Shown here: positions 16,619-25,316 of the stretch, piece after piece
How the letters are laid out: every line of letters starts with the position of its first letter
Position numbering within the stretch: the first letter of the stretch is position 1
DNA from: Actinomadura luzonensis
Lineage (GTDB): Bacteria; Actinomycetota; Actinomycetes; Streptosporangiales; Streptosporangiaceae
DNA: 64,000 nucleotides
NCBI RefSeq assembly: GCF_022664455.2
Contig: NZ_JAKRKC020000003.1
Coordinates: 620,001 to 684,000, forward strand
Direction of reading: 5' to 3'
Made by a program: the position numbers and the translations under genes
The notes under the pieces: generated by a model
What the model saw: the letters and a program-made list of their open reading frames with translations, nothing else
The model's database searches: none
What the model was told of the DNA's origin: nothing

Positions 16619-19369
16619 CTACAGTTTGCGGAATTGGATGGTGGCGATCTCCCAGGGCTTCAGGGGGAGCCGCACCGTTCCGTCCTGGACCGGGACAGGG
16701 TCGCCGGGGCGGCCGCGGAGGTCGGCGTGGCGGGCCTCAGCCAGGTCGCCGGTGATGACGGCTTCCGTCGGGTCGGGGGTGAGGGCGACGACGCGAAGCT
16801 CGTGCCAGTCGTCGCGCATGCGCAGGGAGGTCATCGTCACGCCGTCGCCCGTCACCGACAGCCCGGCGGCCGGGGCCGGGAGGGGGCGGGTGGGCTCGGC
16901 GGTGCCGGCGACGGTGAGCAGGTCGTGGCGGAAGACCTCGGCGGCGGGCGGGACGTCCTGCCAGGACGCGCACGGCATCAGGGCCAGCCGCACCGTCCGG
17001 AGGCCGCGTGACTGGGCGGCCGGGGTGGGCAGCTGAGGGCCGGCGGGTTCGGGGCGCAGGGCGTTGCGGTTGCGGGAGAGGTAGCCGACCGAGCGGAGCA
17101 GGGTGAGCGCGAGGTCGCCGTCGCCGGTCAGCTCGTACTCGGTGACGTGTTCGAGGAGGGCGGCGACGCGGCCCGCGGCCACCCAGCCGGAGGCGGGGAA
17201 GGTGGGCAGTGGGGTCTCGCCGCAGCCCGCCTCCGCGGTCAGGCCGCGGGTGACGACCGCGAACTGCCCCTCCGCGTGCGACTGCGTGGCGGGCTCGGGC
17301 AGCGGCACGTGCAGGCGGACGCGGTGGTCGGCGCAGCGGTTGTCGAACTCGACGTGCAGCCGCACGAAGGGCTCCCCGGCGCGCAGCTCGACGCGCGTGG
17401 CGACCACGACCTCCTCGGTGCGCGACGCCCGCCGCGGCGCGGGCACCTCGGGGGTGTCGGGGACGCCGTCGCCGGCGGCCGGCCAGCGGTAGGCACGGCG
17501 CACGTCCACCGCCGCCACCAGCGGCCCGGAGTGGACCAGCTCGCTCTCCATCTGGACGGGGTCCGTGACGAGCAGGTCCTCGGCCGGCGGCGCGTAGTTG
17601 TAGGTGTCGCCGACGTCGCCGCCGTCCACGATGCGGCCCGCGCCGGTCACGGTCGTGCCGTCCGCGCCGAACAGCGTCAGCGTGCCGTCGGCGGCGATCG
17701 TCACGCGCAGCAGGCCGTTGTCGAGGGTCTGGCCGTCGCAGCGCACCGGCAGGGGCGCGGACCCGGAGGCGAGCCAGCAGGCCGGGTCGTGGGAGCCGGC
17801 GGGCACCGCGCCCTCGGTGCGGGACGCGGTGAACACCTGGTCGGCGGGGCGCGGGCGCAGGCTGGTGTGGCCGAGCGGCGGGGCCTGCACCAGGGCGGCG
17901 ACGGTGCGCCGGGGCTCGGCGAGGATGCGGACGCGGGTCACGCCGTCGAGGGCGTCGCGCAGGTCGGCGACGTCGAAGGCGAGCGCGCTCTCCCTGGCCA
18001 CGGTGAAGGTGAGGACGCCGTCCTCGGCCGACCAGCCGGTGATGTGCTGGCCGTACAGCTCGGTGCCGTGAATGAAGGTGAGCGCCGTGGCGGGGTCCAT
18101 CTCCTCGTCGAGCAGCAGCGTGGGCGCGTACTCCAGCGGCTGGAGGGGCACGGTGGCGCCGGCGGCGTCCACGAGCGGGTCGCTGCCGGCCACGTCCAGC
18201 AGGACGACGCCGGCGCGGGCGGCGGGCGTCGGGTTGACGACGAGGACGCCGTCCGACGGCACGCCGGCGGCCAGCCGGGCGGTCACCATGTCGCGGACGG
18301 CCTGCCCGAGGTGCTCGGCCTCGGCGATGCGGGCGGCCACCTGCTGGGCGGTCTCGTCGACGCCGCAGCCGGTCACCGAGTCGTGGCCGCTGGCGTCCAC
18401 GAGCCGCCACCAGGCCATGTCGAGGAAGCGGCCGGGCCACTCGCCGCCCCAGAGCGCGGCCAGCGGCTCGGCGTAGCGTTCGACCATGCGCTCGGCGCGG
18501 CCCATGGCCTGCTTGACGTGGGCGCGGACGGAGATGACGCCGGGCAGGATGTTGGCGCGGGCGTGGGAGCGCAGCTCGCCGGTGACGCGCGGCAGCCCGT
18601 CCACGTCGCCGTCATATGCGCCGTTATTTGCAGTGATATAGCCGGACAAGGTGTCCATGCGGGCGCCGATCGCCGCCACCATCTCGGGCAGCCCGCGCAC
18701 CGGCGCCGAGTGGTCGGTGCCGTACATCGCCAGCAGCGGCCCTTCGGGCCCGTGCCAGCGCCGCATCGTGGCGACGAACGCCGCCGCCCGCTCGGCCAGC
18801 CCGGCGGGGTCGTGGAACAGGTGGGCGCCGTTGCCGTAGCCGCCCGCCGGGAGGTACTGGGTGCGGATCGCGGTGCCGTCGGGCGCGACCCAGGCGAAGG
18901 CGTCGGTGACGACCGCGGACGGCACGCCCCGGTACACGCACGCGTGCAGCAGCCCGGCCTTGCGCAGGATCTGCGGCATCTGGGCGGTGTGCCCGAACAT
19001 GTCCGGCAGGTAGCCGACCGGCATCGCGCCGCCCAGCTTGTCGGCCCGGTCCATGCCGAGCTCGAGGTTGCGCACGATGTTCTCGCCCGAGCACAGGAAC
19101 TCGTCCAGCAGGATCTGCCACGGCCCGATCGCCAGCCGCCCGGCCTCGACCAGCGCGGCGATCCTGTCGCGGTTCTCCGGCCGCACCTCCAGGTAGTCGT
19201 CGACGCAGGCGAGCTGGCCGTCCAGGGTGAAGTGGTAGCCGGGCTCGCGCTCCATCGTGTCGAGCACCTCGTCCAGCAGCGCCACCAGGCGCAGCCGGAA
19301 CCGCTGGAACGGCTCGTACCACTCGCGGTCCCAGTGCGTGTGCGGGACGACGACGATCTCCGTGGTCAC
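16619..19369 (-). CDS. GH38 alpha-mannosidase
   Basis: A 916-residue glycoside hydrolase family 38 enzyme with no signal peptide, so cytoplasmic. The zinc-site motif H-T-H-W-D-R-E-W is at about residues 9-16. The nucleophile region is G-Y-L-P-D-M-F-G-H (about 117-125). A further conserved segment, S-G-H-D-S-V-T-G-C-G-V-D-E-T, is at about 330. The C-terminal half is the beta-sandwich typical of the family. It would remove alpha-mannosyl residues from an imported glycoside. It is last in an eight-gene operon with a sugar ABC importer and an IolE-like enzyme; the GTG start at 19369 overlaps the dehydrogenase stop by 4 nt and follows GGAGAGG. The aglycone is not known; inositol is suggested by context. 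Confidence 0.9.
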   Translation of the reverse strand: MTTEIVVVPHTHWDREWYEPFQRFRLRLVALLDEVLDTMEREPGYHFTLDGQLACVDDYLEVRPENRDRIAALVEAGRLAIGPWQILLDEFLCSGENIVRNLELGMDRADKLGGAMPVGYLPDMFGHTAQMPQILRKAGLLHACVYRGVPSAVVTDAFAWVAPDGTAIRTQYLPAGGYGNGAHLFHDPAGLAERAAAFVATMRRWHGPEGPLLAMYGTDHSAPVRGLPEMVAAIGARMDTLSGYITANNGAYDGDVDGLPRVTGELRSHARANILPGVISVRAHVKQAMGRAERMVERYAEPLAALWGGEWPGRFLDMAWWRLVDASGHDSVTGCGVDETAQQVAARIAEAEHLGQAVRDMVTARLAAGVPSDGVLVVNPTPAARAGVVLLDVAGSDPLVDAAGATVPLQPLEYAPTLLLDEEMDPATALTFIHGTELYGQHITGWSAEDGVLTFTVARESALAFDVADLRDALDGVTRVRILAEPRRTVAALVQAPPLGHTSLRPRPADQVFTASRTEGAVPAGSHDPACWLASGSAPLPVRCDGQTLDNGLLRVTIAADGTLTLFGADGTTVTGAGRIVDGGDVGDTYNYAPPAEDLLVTDPVQMESELVHSGPLVAAVDVRRAYRWPAAGDGVPDTPEVPAPRRASRTEEVVVATRVELRAGEPFVRLHVEFDNRCADHRVRLHVPLPEPATQSHAEGQFAVVTRGLTAEAGCGETPLPTFPASGWVAAGRVAALLEHVTEYELTGDGDLALTLLRSVGYLSRNRNALRPEPAGPQLPTPAAQSRGLRTVRLALMPCASWQDVPPAAEVFRHDLLTVAGTAEPTRPLPAPAAGLSVTGDGVTMTSLRMRDDWHELRVVALTPDPTEAVITGDLAEARHADLRGRPGDPVPVQDGTVRLPLKPWEIATIQFRKL

Positions 19370-20439
19370 GCGGCCTCTCCTCCGATCGGCAGCTCGTGCT
19401 GCGCGGCGTAGCGCGCGGCGATGCGCTGCGCGGTGACGATGTCCTCGAGCGCGCCGGCCGCGTCGGTGAGCGGCGGCTTGCCGTCGTTGACGAAGGCGTG
19501 GAACGCGGCGAGCTGCGTCTCGAACGCCTCGGTGACGTCGCGGTACTCGGTGCGGCTCTCCGCGCCCGACACCACCGTGAGCACGGTCGGGGCGTTCATG
19601 AGGTACGGCGAGGGGAACACCAGCTCCAGCGTGCCGGTGTCGTGGTGGATCGCCACGGTCTCCCGGTAGGCCGGGTAGTCCTCCAGGTAGTGCCAGCGGA
19701 TGGAGTAGCGCCCCCGCTCGGGCAGCGGGCCGGAGATCTCCACCGAGCCGGGCGCGGGGTCCCACGTCTCGACGTGCGAGACCTCGGCCGGCGAGCCGGT
19801 GAAGCGGCGCAGCAGCGACAGGTCGTGGCAGATCGAGCCGAGCGCGATGCCGTACAGGCTGTGCACGGCCGCGGAGCCGCCCACCGCCCGGGTCACCAGC
19901 TCGCGCTCGGCGGCGCGCAGCGAGGCCAGCAGCCCGGGGTCCACGTCGCGGGCCTGGGTGAGGTTGGCGAAGGCGAGCTGGGACTCCCCGCTCGGGTGCA
20001 GCACGGTCACCTCGACCGCGCGGATCACGCCTGGGCCGCCCAGCTCGGCCAGCAGCTCCTCGGCCCGGCGCACGGCGGGGTCGTACTGCTTCATGTAGCC
20101 GACCATCAGCCGGCCCTCGGGCAGCTCGGCCACCTCGGCACGGGTGAGCGCGAGCGGCTTCTCGCACAGCACGGCGTACCCGGCGGCGAGCGCGCGGCGC
20201 ACGGTCTCGCCGTGGGAGCCGGAGGCGAGCACGAGCACGGCCTCGAAGCCGCCGGCGTCGAGCATGTCCTCCAGCGCGGTGTAGCGGCCGGGGGCGCCGA
20301 GCCGGTCGCCGACGGCGTCGGCCAGCGTCCGCGACAGGTCGCAGACGGCGGCCACCTCGAACAGGTCGCGGCGCCTGGACAGCAGCGGCACGTACACCGC
20401 CTGCGTGACGGCGCCGCATCCGATGAGCGCGATTCTCAC
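19366..20439 (-). CDS. Gfo/Idh/MocA family NAD(P)-dependent oxidoreductase
   Basis: A 357-residue sugar or cyclitol dehydrogenase. The N-terminal Rossmann motif is ALIGCGAVTQAVY (about residues 4-16), and the family's C-E-K-P-L cofactor/catalytic segment is at about 92-96. The H-D segment SICHDLSLLRRF near 205 provides the expected active-site His/Asp. Members oxidise inositols, glucose-type sugars or glycosides, in some cases as the first step of oxidation-assisted glycoside cleavage. The GTG start at 20439 overlaps the upstream isomerase by 4 nt. In this operon it may take the place of inositol dehydrogenase, but the N-terminus is not IolG-like. Confidence 0.87.
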   Translation of the reverse strand: MRIALIGCGAVTQAVYVPLLSRRRDLFEVAAVCDLSRTLADAVGDRLGAPGRYTALEDMLDAGGFEAVLVLASGSHGETVRRALAAGYAVLCEKPLALTRAEVAELPEGRLMVGYMKQYDPAVRRAEELLAELGGPGVIRAVEVTVLHPSGESQLAFANLTQARDVDPGLLASLRAAERELVTRAVGGSAAVHSLYGIALGSICHDLSLLRRFTGSPAEVSHVETWDPAPGSVEISGPLPERGRYSIRWHYLEDYPAYRETVAIHHDTGTLELVFPSPYLMNAPTVLTVVSGAESRTEYRDVTEAFETQLAAFHAFVNDGKPPLTDAAGALEDIVTAQRIAARYAAQHELPIGGEAA

Positions 20440-21332
20440 AGTCCCAGTTCCTTCAGCTTGCGGCGGTTGGCGGCCTGGTCGGCGATGTTCTGCTCGACGG
20501 TGCGCCGGCCCGGCAGGGTGTCCTGCTCGATCACGAGCCAGCCCGAGTAGCCGATCTCGCCCAGCACGCGCACGACGCCGGGCAGGTCCAGCTCGCCCTC
20601 GCCGAGCGGGGCGAACCCGCCGCGGCCCATCAGCTCGCGCAGGTCGGCGCCGTCGGCCAGGGCCGCGGCCTGGATCTTGGTGTCGCCGTCCTTGATGTGC
20701 ACGTGGTCGACGCGGGCGGCCCAGTCGCGCAGCGCGGTGACCGGGTCGCCGCCGGCCAGCAGCAGGTGGCCGGTGTCCAGGCAGAGCTTGACGTCGGTCA
20801 GCTCCAGCAGGCGCTCGACGTCCTCGGGGGTCTCGACGTAGGTGCCGAGGTGGTGGTGGAAGGCCGGTTCGAGGCCGCGCTCGCGGCAGCGGTCGGCGGC
20901 CTCCTGGACGCGCGCGGCGTACGCCGGCCACTCCCCCGCGGCCAGCCCTGGAACGATCCCGCCGGGCCGCGCGAAACGCTCGGGCGAGCCGGAGCAGGCC
21001 AGCGTGGGCCGGGGCGCGAACCCCTCGGGCGCGGACGGCGCGGCCGTGAACACCTCCAGCGCGGCCTCCAGCGCGGGCAGGCCCCGCGCGTACGCCTCGG
21101 CGTCGCCGTAGCGCAGGTCGACCCAGCCGCCGGCGAGCAGCAGCCCGTGCCCGGACAGCCGGTCGGCCAGGGCGGAGCCGGTGCCGAGATAGCCGATCGG
21201 GCCCGAGTCGATGCCCTCGTAGCCGGCCTCGGCCAGCGCGCGGACCATGGCGTCGGGGCCGAGCGGCGGCGGGGCGTCGCTCAGCTCGAACACCCCGAAG
21301 CTGACCGGAGCGTTGGCGACCTTCACTGGCAC
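20436..21332 (-). CDS. Sugar phosphate isomerase/epimerase, IolE-like (inosose dehydratase family)
   Basis: A 298-residue TIM-barrel AP-endonuclease-2-type protein. The opening N-A-P-V-S-F-G-V-F-E is the IolE (2-keto-myo-inositol dehydratase) signature. Metal-site segments are FHHHLGTYVE (about 153-162), LDTGHLLLAGGD (about 183-194), DHVHIKD (about 205) and the terminal VIEQDT. IolE converts scyllo-inosose to a dione that IolD hydrolyses; iolD is present in the divergent operon. The start used is GTG at 21332, which has GAGGTG 8 nt upstream; GTG at 21326 is an alternative. It sits between a PHP hydrolase and a dehydrogenase with short overlaps. Confidence 0.8.
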   Translation of the reverse strand: MPVKVANAPVSFGVFELSDAPPPLGPDAMVRALAEAGYEGIDSGPIGYLGTGSALADRLSGHGLLLAGGWVDLRYGDAEAYARGLPALEAALEVFTAAPSAPEGFAPRPTLACSGSPERFARPGGIVPGLAAGEWPAYAARVQEAADRCRERGLEPAFHHHLGTYVETPEDVERLLELTDVKLCLDTGHLLLAGGDPVTALRDWAARVDHVHIKDGDTKIQAAALADGADLRELMGRGGFAPLGEGELDLPGVVRVLGEIGYSGWLVIEQDTLPGRRTVEQNIADQAANRRKLKELGL

Positions 21333-22501
21333 AGCGCCATCACCTCATTCTCGTACGTCTCGAGCCGGAACGGTCCGTCACCGGCGGGCACCAGCACGCG
21401 CTCGCCCCTGATCACCTGGCGCTCGCCGCCGGGCCGGACCAGGACCAGCCCGTCGGCGTCGAGCGCCAGCAGTTCGTCGCCCAGGCGCAGCAGCAGCGGC
21501 GCGTCCGGCCCCGCCGAGATCGCCACGCGCCCGGCGCGCACCCCGTCGAGCACGGTCGCGGGGTCCTCGGCCAGCACCCACGTGGTGGGCTCGCCGGGCA
21601 GGCCGTCGGAGCCGTGGCGGTGGAAGTCGCTGCCGCCGATCGCGATCACGTCGTCGCGCCACGCCTCGGCCCACGCGATCGGGGCGCCCCAGCGGCGGTC
21701 CCACCAGCCGGAGTGCCACACCTCGGCGTGGCGGGGACGGCGCTCGAGCGGCAGCAGCCAGGCGCAGTCGCCGCCGAGCGGGTGGTTGACCGACATGAGG
21801 CCGCCGGCCCGCTCGGCGTGCTCCAGCCAGGACCCGGCGGGCTCGCGGAAGTCGACCCAGCCGACGTCGCCGAAGACGTTGGCGTGGCCGCGGTCGGTGG
21901 TGACCTCCTGGCCGGGGATGAGCGTGATGCCGCGCCCGGCCTTGGCCAGCCAGGGGTGGTGGCTGACGGTGTTGTGGTCGGTGACGGCGAGGAAGTCGAG
22001 GCCGCGGCCCTTGGCCAGCTCGGCCAGCTCGGCGATGGTCAGCGCGCCGTCGCTGTGCAGGGTGTGGGCGTGGAAGTCGCCGGCGTACCAGTGGAGGCCG
22101 TCCACGGCGGGCAGGTCGCGGCGGGGCGGGCGCTCGCCGTGCGGCGGCTCCGCCACCGGCGGCTCCGCCGGGACCGTGGCGGAGGTCTCGATCTCCAGGG
22201 TGAAGTCGAGGCCCTGCGGCGGGATGCGGTGCAGCCGCAGCCACACGTGCCAGGTGCCGGGCTCGGGCTCGCCGGGCAGGTAGCCGGGGGTGGCCCAGGA
22301 CGGGGTGATCGTGTACGTGTCGCGGGCCCCGCCGGACCAGCCGCGGAAGCCGCCGGGCGCGCCGCAGCCGAGGTCGAGCACGCCCTGCGCGCGGTCGTAG
22401 GACAGGCGGACGGTGACGGCGGCGGTGCCCGGCGGGACCTCGAAGGGCACCTCGCGCAGGATCCGCTCCAGCCGGTCGTCCAGGCTCCAGCGGCCCCTCA
22501 C
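21323..22501 (-). CDS. PHP-domain metallohydrolase, CehA/McbA-like
   Basis: A 392-residue protein. An N-terminal beta-rich region (about 1-130) is followed by a PHP domain with G-D-F-H-A-H-T-L-H-S-D-G (about 141-152), V-T-D-H-N-T (about 174-179), PGQEVTTDRGHANVF (about 200) and a late GGSDFHRHG (about 293), which are the expected metal ligands. PHP proteins of this type hydrolyse phosphoesters or carbamates. No signal peptide is seen. In an operon that imports and breaks down a glycoside, cleavage of a phosphodiester- or phosphate-linked inositol head group would be plausible, but that is inference. The GTG start overlaps the ATPase stop by 4 nt. Confidence 0.8.
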   Translation of the reverse strand: MRGRWSLDDRLERILREVPFEVPPGTAAVTVRLSYDRAQGVLDLGCGAPGGFRGWSGGARDTYTITPSWATPGYLPGEPEPGTWHVWLRLHRIPPQGLDFTLEIETSATVPAEPPVAEPPHGERPPRRDLPAVDGLHWYAGDFHAHTLHSDGALTIAELAELAKGRGLDFLAVTDHNTVSHHPWLAKAGRGITLIPGQEVTTDRGHANVFGDVGWVDFREPAGSWLEHAERAGGLMSVNHPLGGDCAWLLPLERRPRHAEVWHSGWWDRRWGAPIAWAEAWRDDVIAIGGSDFHRHGSDGLPGEPTTWVLAEDPATVLDGVRAGRVAISAGPDAPLLLRLGDELLALDADGLVLVRPGGERQVIRGERVLVPAGDGPFRLETYENEVMALCQ

Positions 22502-23565
22502 GACACCAGCTCCCCGTCCCGGTAGACCAGCGCCCGGTCGCGGCGCGGCACGGCGTAGCCGTCGTCGCCGACGGCCGGCTCGGCGCCCTCGGGGACGACG
22601 GCCTGCACCGTGACGTCGTTCACGTCGAGCGTCACCAGGTGGGAGGCACCCAGGTTCTCCACGATGGCCACCTTCCCGCCGAGCGCGCCCTCCGCGGGCC
22701 CGGCCGAGTAGGCCATGTACTCGGGACGCACGCCGTACACGATCTTCTCTCCGTCGTTCAGCCGTCCCTCCGCCGAGCCGGGGACGGCCACCTTGCAGCC
22801 TGCCACCTCCAGCGTGTCACCTCGTACGCTCCCGTCGAGCAGGTTCATCGGGGTGGAGCCGATGAACGCGGCCACGAACGTGTTCGCGGGCCGCCGGAAC
22901 ACCTCGGCCGGCGTGCCGATCTGCCGGATGTGCCCCGCTTCCATCACGGCCATCCGGTCGGCCATCGCCAGGGCCTCGGCCTGGTCGTGGGTGACGAAGA
23001 CGGTGGTGACGCCCAGCTCGCGCTGCAGCTTCTTCAGGAACGTGCGCGCCTCCAGCCGCAGCCGGGCGTCCAGGTTGGACAGCGGCTCGTCGAACAGGAA
23101 CGCCTGCGCCTGGGTCGCCATGACGCGGGCCAGCGCGACGCGCTGCTGCTGCCCGCCGGACAGCTGCCCCGGCCGCCGGTCCATCAGGTGCTCCAGCCCG
23201 AGCCGCGCCCCGACCTCGGCGGCCTTGTCGCGGCGGGCACCCTTGGCGACCTTCTTGATCCGCAGCGGGTAGGCGATGTTGTCGGTGACGTCCATGTGCG
23301 GGAACAGCGCGTAGTCCTGGAAGACCATGGCCACGTCGCGGCCGCCCGGCTGGGTGCCGGTGACGTCGCGCTCGCCGATGTGCACGGACCCGCCGGTGGC
23401 GGCCTCCAGCCCGGCGATCGTGCGCAGCAGGGTGGTCTTTCCGCAGCCGGAGGGCCCGAGCAGGGCGAAGAACTCGCCGTCCGGGATGACCAGGTCGAGC
23501 GCGTCGAGGGCTTTCACTCCGCCGGGGTAGACCTTGGTCAGCCCGCGTAGTTCGATGGCGGCCAT
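22498..23565 (-). CDS. Sugar ABC transporter ATP-binding protein (MsmK/UgpC type)
   Basis: A 355-residue ABC ATPase. Walker A is GPSGCGKTT (about 38), the signature L-S-G-G-Q-Q-Q-R (about 140), Walker B FLFDEPLSNLD (about 159) and the switch VTHDQ (about 195). A C-terminal OB/TOBE domain is typical of CUT1 sugar importers. It is unusual for an actinomycete CUT1 operon to carry a dedicated ATPase, since a shared MsiK is more usual, so this importer is self-contained. Its ATG immediately abuts the permease stop (TAA then ATG, no gap). Confidence 0.93.
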   Translation of the reverse strand: MAAIELRGLTKVYPGGVKALDALDLVIPDGEFFALLGPSGCGKTTLLRTIAGLEAATGGSVHIGERDVTGTQPGGRDVAMVFQDYALFPHMDVTDNIAYPLRIKKVAKGARRDKAAEVGARLGLEHLMDRRPGQLSGGQQQRVALARVMATQAQAFLFDEPLSNLDARLRLEARTFLKKLQRELGVTTVFVTHDQAEALAMADRMAVMEAGHIRQIGTPAEVFRRPANTFVAAFIGSTPMNLLDGSVRGDTLEVAGCKVAVPGSAEGRLNDGEKIVYGVRPEYMAYSAGPAEGALGGKVAIVENLGASHLVTLDVNDVTVQAVVPEGAEPAVGDDGYAVPRRDRALVYRDGELVS

Positions 23566-24387
23566 TTAACGCTTGATCCCTCCGTGGAAGCGGAAGCCGT
23601 ATTTCTTGCTGACGAACAGGTACATGAGCACCACGGGGACCGAATAGAGCAGCCCGAACGTGGACAACATGCGCAGGTTGGCCTGCCCGCCCTCGGTGTA
23701 CAGCGTGTACGTGATCACCGCCGCCGGCTGCTTCTCCACGTCGCTGAGCAGCAGGTACGGCATGAGGAAGTTCCCCCACACGTTGGCGATCGCCCACACG
23801 GCGATGGTCGCCAGCCCCGGCCGCACCAGGGGCACCACCACGTGCCGCACGATCTGCAGCGGCGAGGCTCCGAACACCCGCGCGGACTCCTCGTACGACT
23901 TGGGCGTGGAGTCCATGAAGTCCTTGAGCATGAAGATCGCCGCCGGCAGCAGCCCGCCGGTCAGGATGAGGATCAGCCCGAGCTGCGAGTCGATGAGGTT
24001 GAGCTCCACGGCGAGCTGGAACAGCGGCACCATGGCCGCCGTGCCGGTGATGATCGACGACAGCAGGAGCAGCGCGTACAGCAGCGCGTCGCGGCCCGGC
24101 AGCCGCACCCGGCTCAGCGCGTACGCCGCCAGCGCCGCCATCACCACGACCAGCAGCGCCGTGCCCACCGACAGCACCAGCGAGTTCCACAGCGACGGCA
24201 GCGCGTACGGATGCTCCACCACCGCCTGGAAGTTCTCCCAGGTGAAGTCGGGCCAGCGCACCTCGTAGGTCGGGTCGGAGGTGAACGGCGCGGTCACCAG
24301 CCACAGCAGCGGGATCGTGAAGAACGCCAGCAGCACCGCGATCAGCGTGTAGAAGCCGATCCGGCCGAGCACGAAGCGGGGCGTCAT
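23566..24387 (-). CDS. Sugar ABC transporter permease, MalG/UgpE-like
   Basis: A 273-residue permease with six predicted TM helices and the CUT1 EAA loop S-Y-E-E-S-A-R-V-F-G-A-S (about residue 165). It starts MTPRFVLGRIGFYTLIAVLL. The ATG at 24387 overlaps the partner permease stop (ATGA), and an in-frame longer reading upstream is only the shadow of that partner. It forms the membrane channel together with the next gene upstream. Confidence 0.92.
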   Translation of the reverse strand: MTPRFVLGRIGFYTLIAVLLAFFTIPLLWLVTAPFTSDPTYEVRWPDFTWENFQAVVEHPYALPSLWNSLVLSVGTALLVVVMAALAAYALSRVRLPGRDALLYALLLLSSIITGTAAMVPLFQLAVELNLIDSQLGLILILTGGLLPAAIFMLKDFMDSTPKSYEESARVFGASPLQIVRHVVVPLVRPGLATIAVWAIANVWGNFLMPYLLLSDVEKQPAAVITYTLYTEGGQANLRMLSTFGLLYSVPVVLMYLFVSKKYGFRFHGGIKR

Positions 24388-25316
24388 TTCTTGCTCCTCA
24401 GCAGCCGCAGGTAGAACACCGCCACGACCAGATTGATGAGCAGGATGATCGTGGAGACGGCGGCCCCGTAGCCCAGCTCGCCGCTCTGCAGCGCGACCTT
24501 GTACACGTGCACGGCCAGCACCTCGGAGCGGCCGTCCGGGCCGCCCGCGGTGAGCAGGAACGGGCTGAAGTCGTTGAACGTCCACAGGCTGATGAGCAGC
24601 AGGTTCGTCAGGATGTGGCCGCGGATGTGCGGGAAGACCACGTCACGGAGCTGCTGCCAGCCCGAGGCCCCGGCCAGCCGGGCGCTCTCCAGGTGCGAGG
24701 GGGGCACGTTGCCGAGGGCGGCGCCGTACAGCATCATCGAGAACGCGGTGCCGCGCCAGGTGTTGAAGATGATGATCGACAACATCGGGTGGTCGAGCAG
24801 CCACGGGAAGCCCGGGATGCCGAGCAGCGCGTTCAGCGTGCCGCCGTCGCGGTCGAGCAGCGCCACCCACAGGAACGACACCACGGCGCTCGGCAGGATC
24901 CAGGCCAGGATGACCAGGCCCTCGACCAGCCGCTTGAGCGGCCCGCGCCGGTCGCGCAGCAGCCAGGCGATGGTGAAGCCGAGCACGACCTGGCCGATGA
25001 CGGCCGAGCCGAGCACGAACTGCACGGTCAGCCACGTGGAGTTCCAGAACGTGGGGTTGGCGATCGCGTCGAGGAAGTTGTCCAGCCCCACGAACCGCGG
25101 CTCGGCGGCCGCGGCCCCGGTCAGGCGGTAGTTGGTCAGCCCCAGGTAGAGCACCCAGAGCGCGGGGAAGACGAGGAAGGCCGCGATGAGCAGGAGGGCG
25201 GGGGCCACGAAGACCCCCGCGCGCAGCCTGCCGAGGCCCGCCGCGTCGGAGCTGTAGCGGTCGCGGCCCGGCGCCTTGTCGTCGAGTACCTCAGGAGGCG
25301 ATATTGCCTGCGCCAC
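24384..25316 (-). CDS. Sugar ABC transporter permease, MalF/UgpA-like
   Basis: A 310-residue permease. After a cytoplasmic N-terminus of about 30 residues there are six TM helices; the EAA motif is L-E-S-A-R-L-A-G-A-S at about residue 207, followed by FNDFSPFLLTAGGP, typical of CUT1 MalF-like subunits. The GTG start at 25316 lies inside the end of the binding-protein gene (26-bp overlap). It belongs to the same operon as the mannosidase. Confidence 0.9.
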   Translation of the reverse strand: MAQAISPPEVLDDKAPGRDRYSSDAAGLGRLRAGVFVAPALLLIAAFLVFPALWVLYLGLTNYRLTGAAAAEPRFVGLDNFLDAIANPTFWNSTWLTVQFVLGSAVIGQVVLGFTIAWLLRDRRGPLKRLVEGLVILAWILPSAVVSFLWVALLDRDGGTLNALLGIPGFPWLLDHPMLSIIIFNTWRGTAFSMMLYGAALGNVPPSHLESARLAGASGWQQLRDVVFPHIRGHILTNLLLISLWTFNDFSPFLLTAGGPDGRSEVLAVHVYKVALQSGELGYGAAVSTIILLINLVVAVFYLRLLRSKK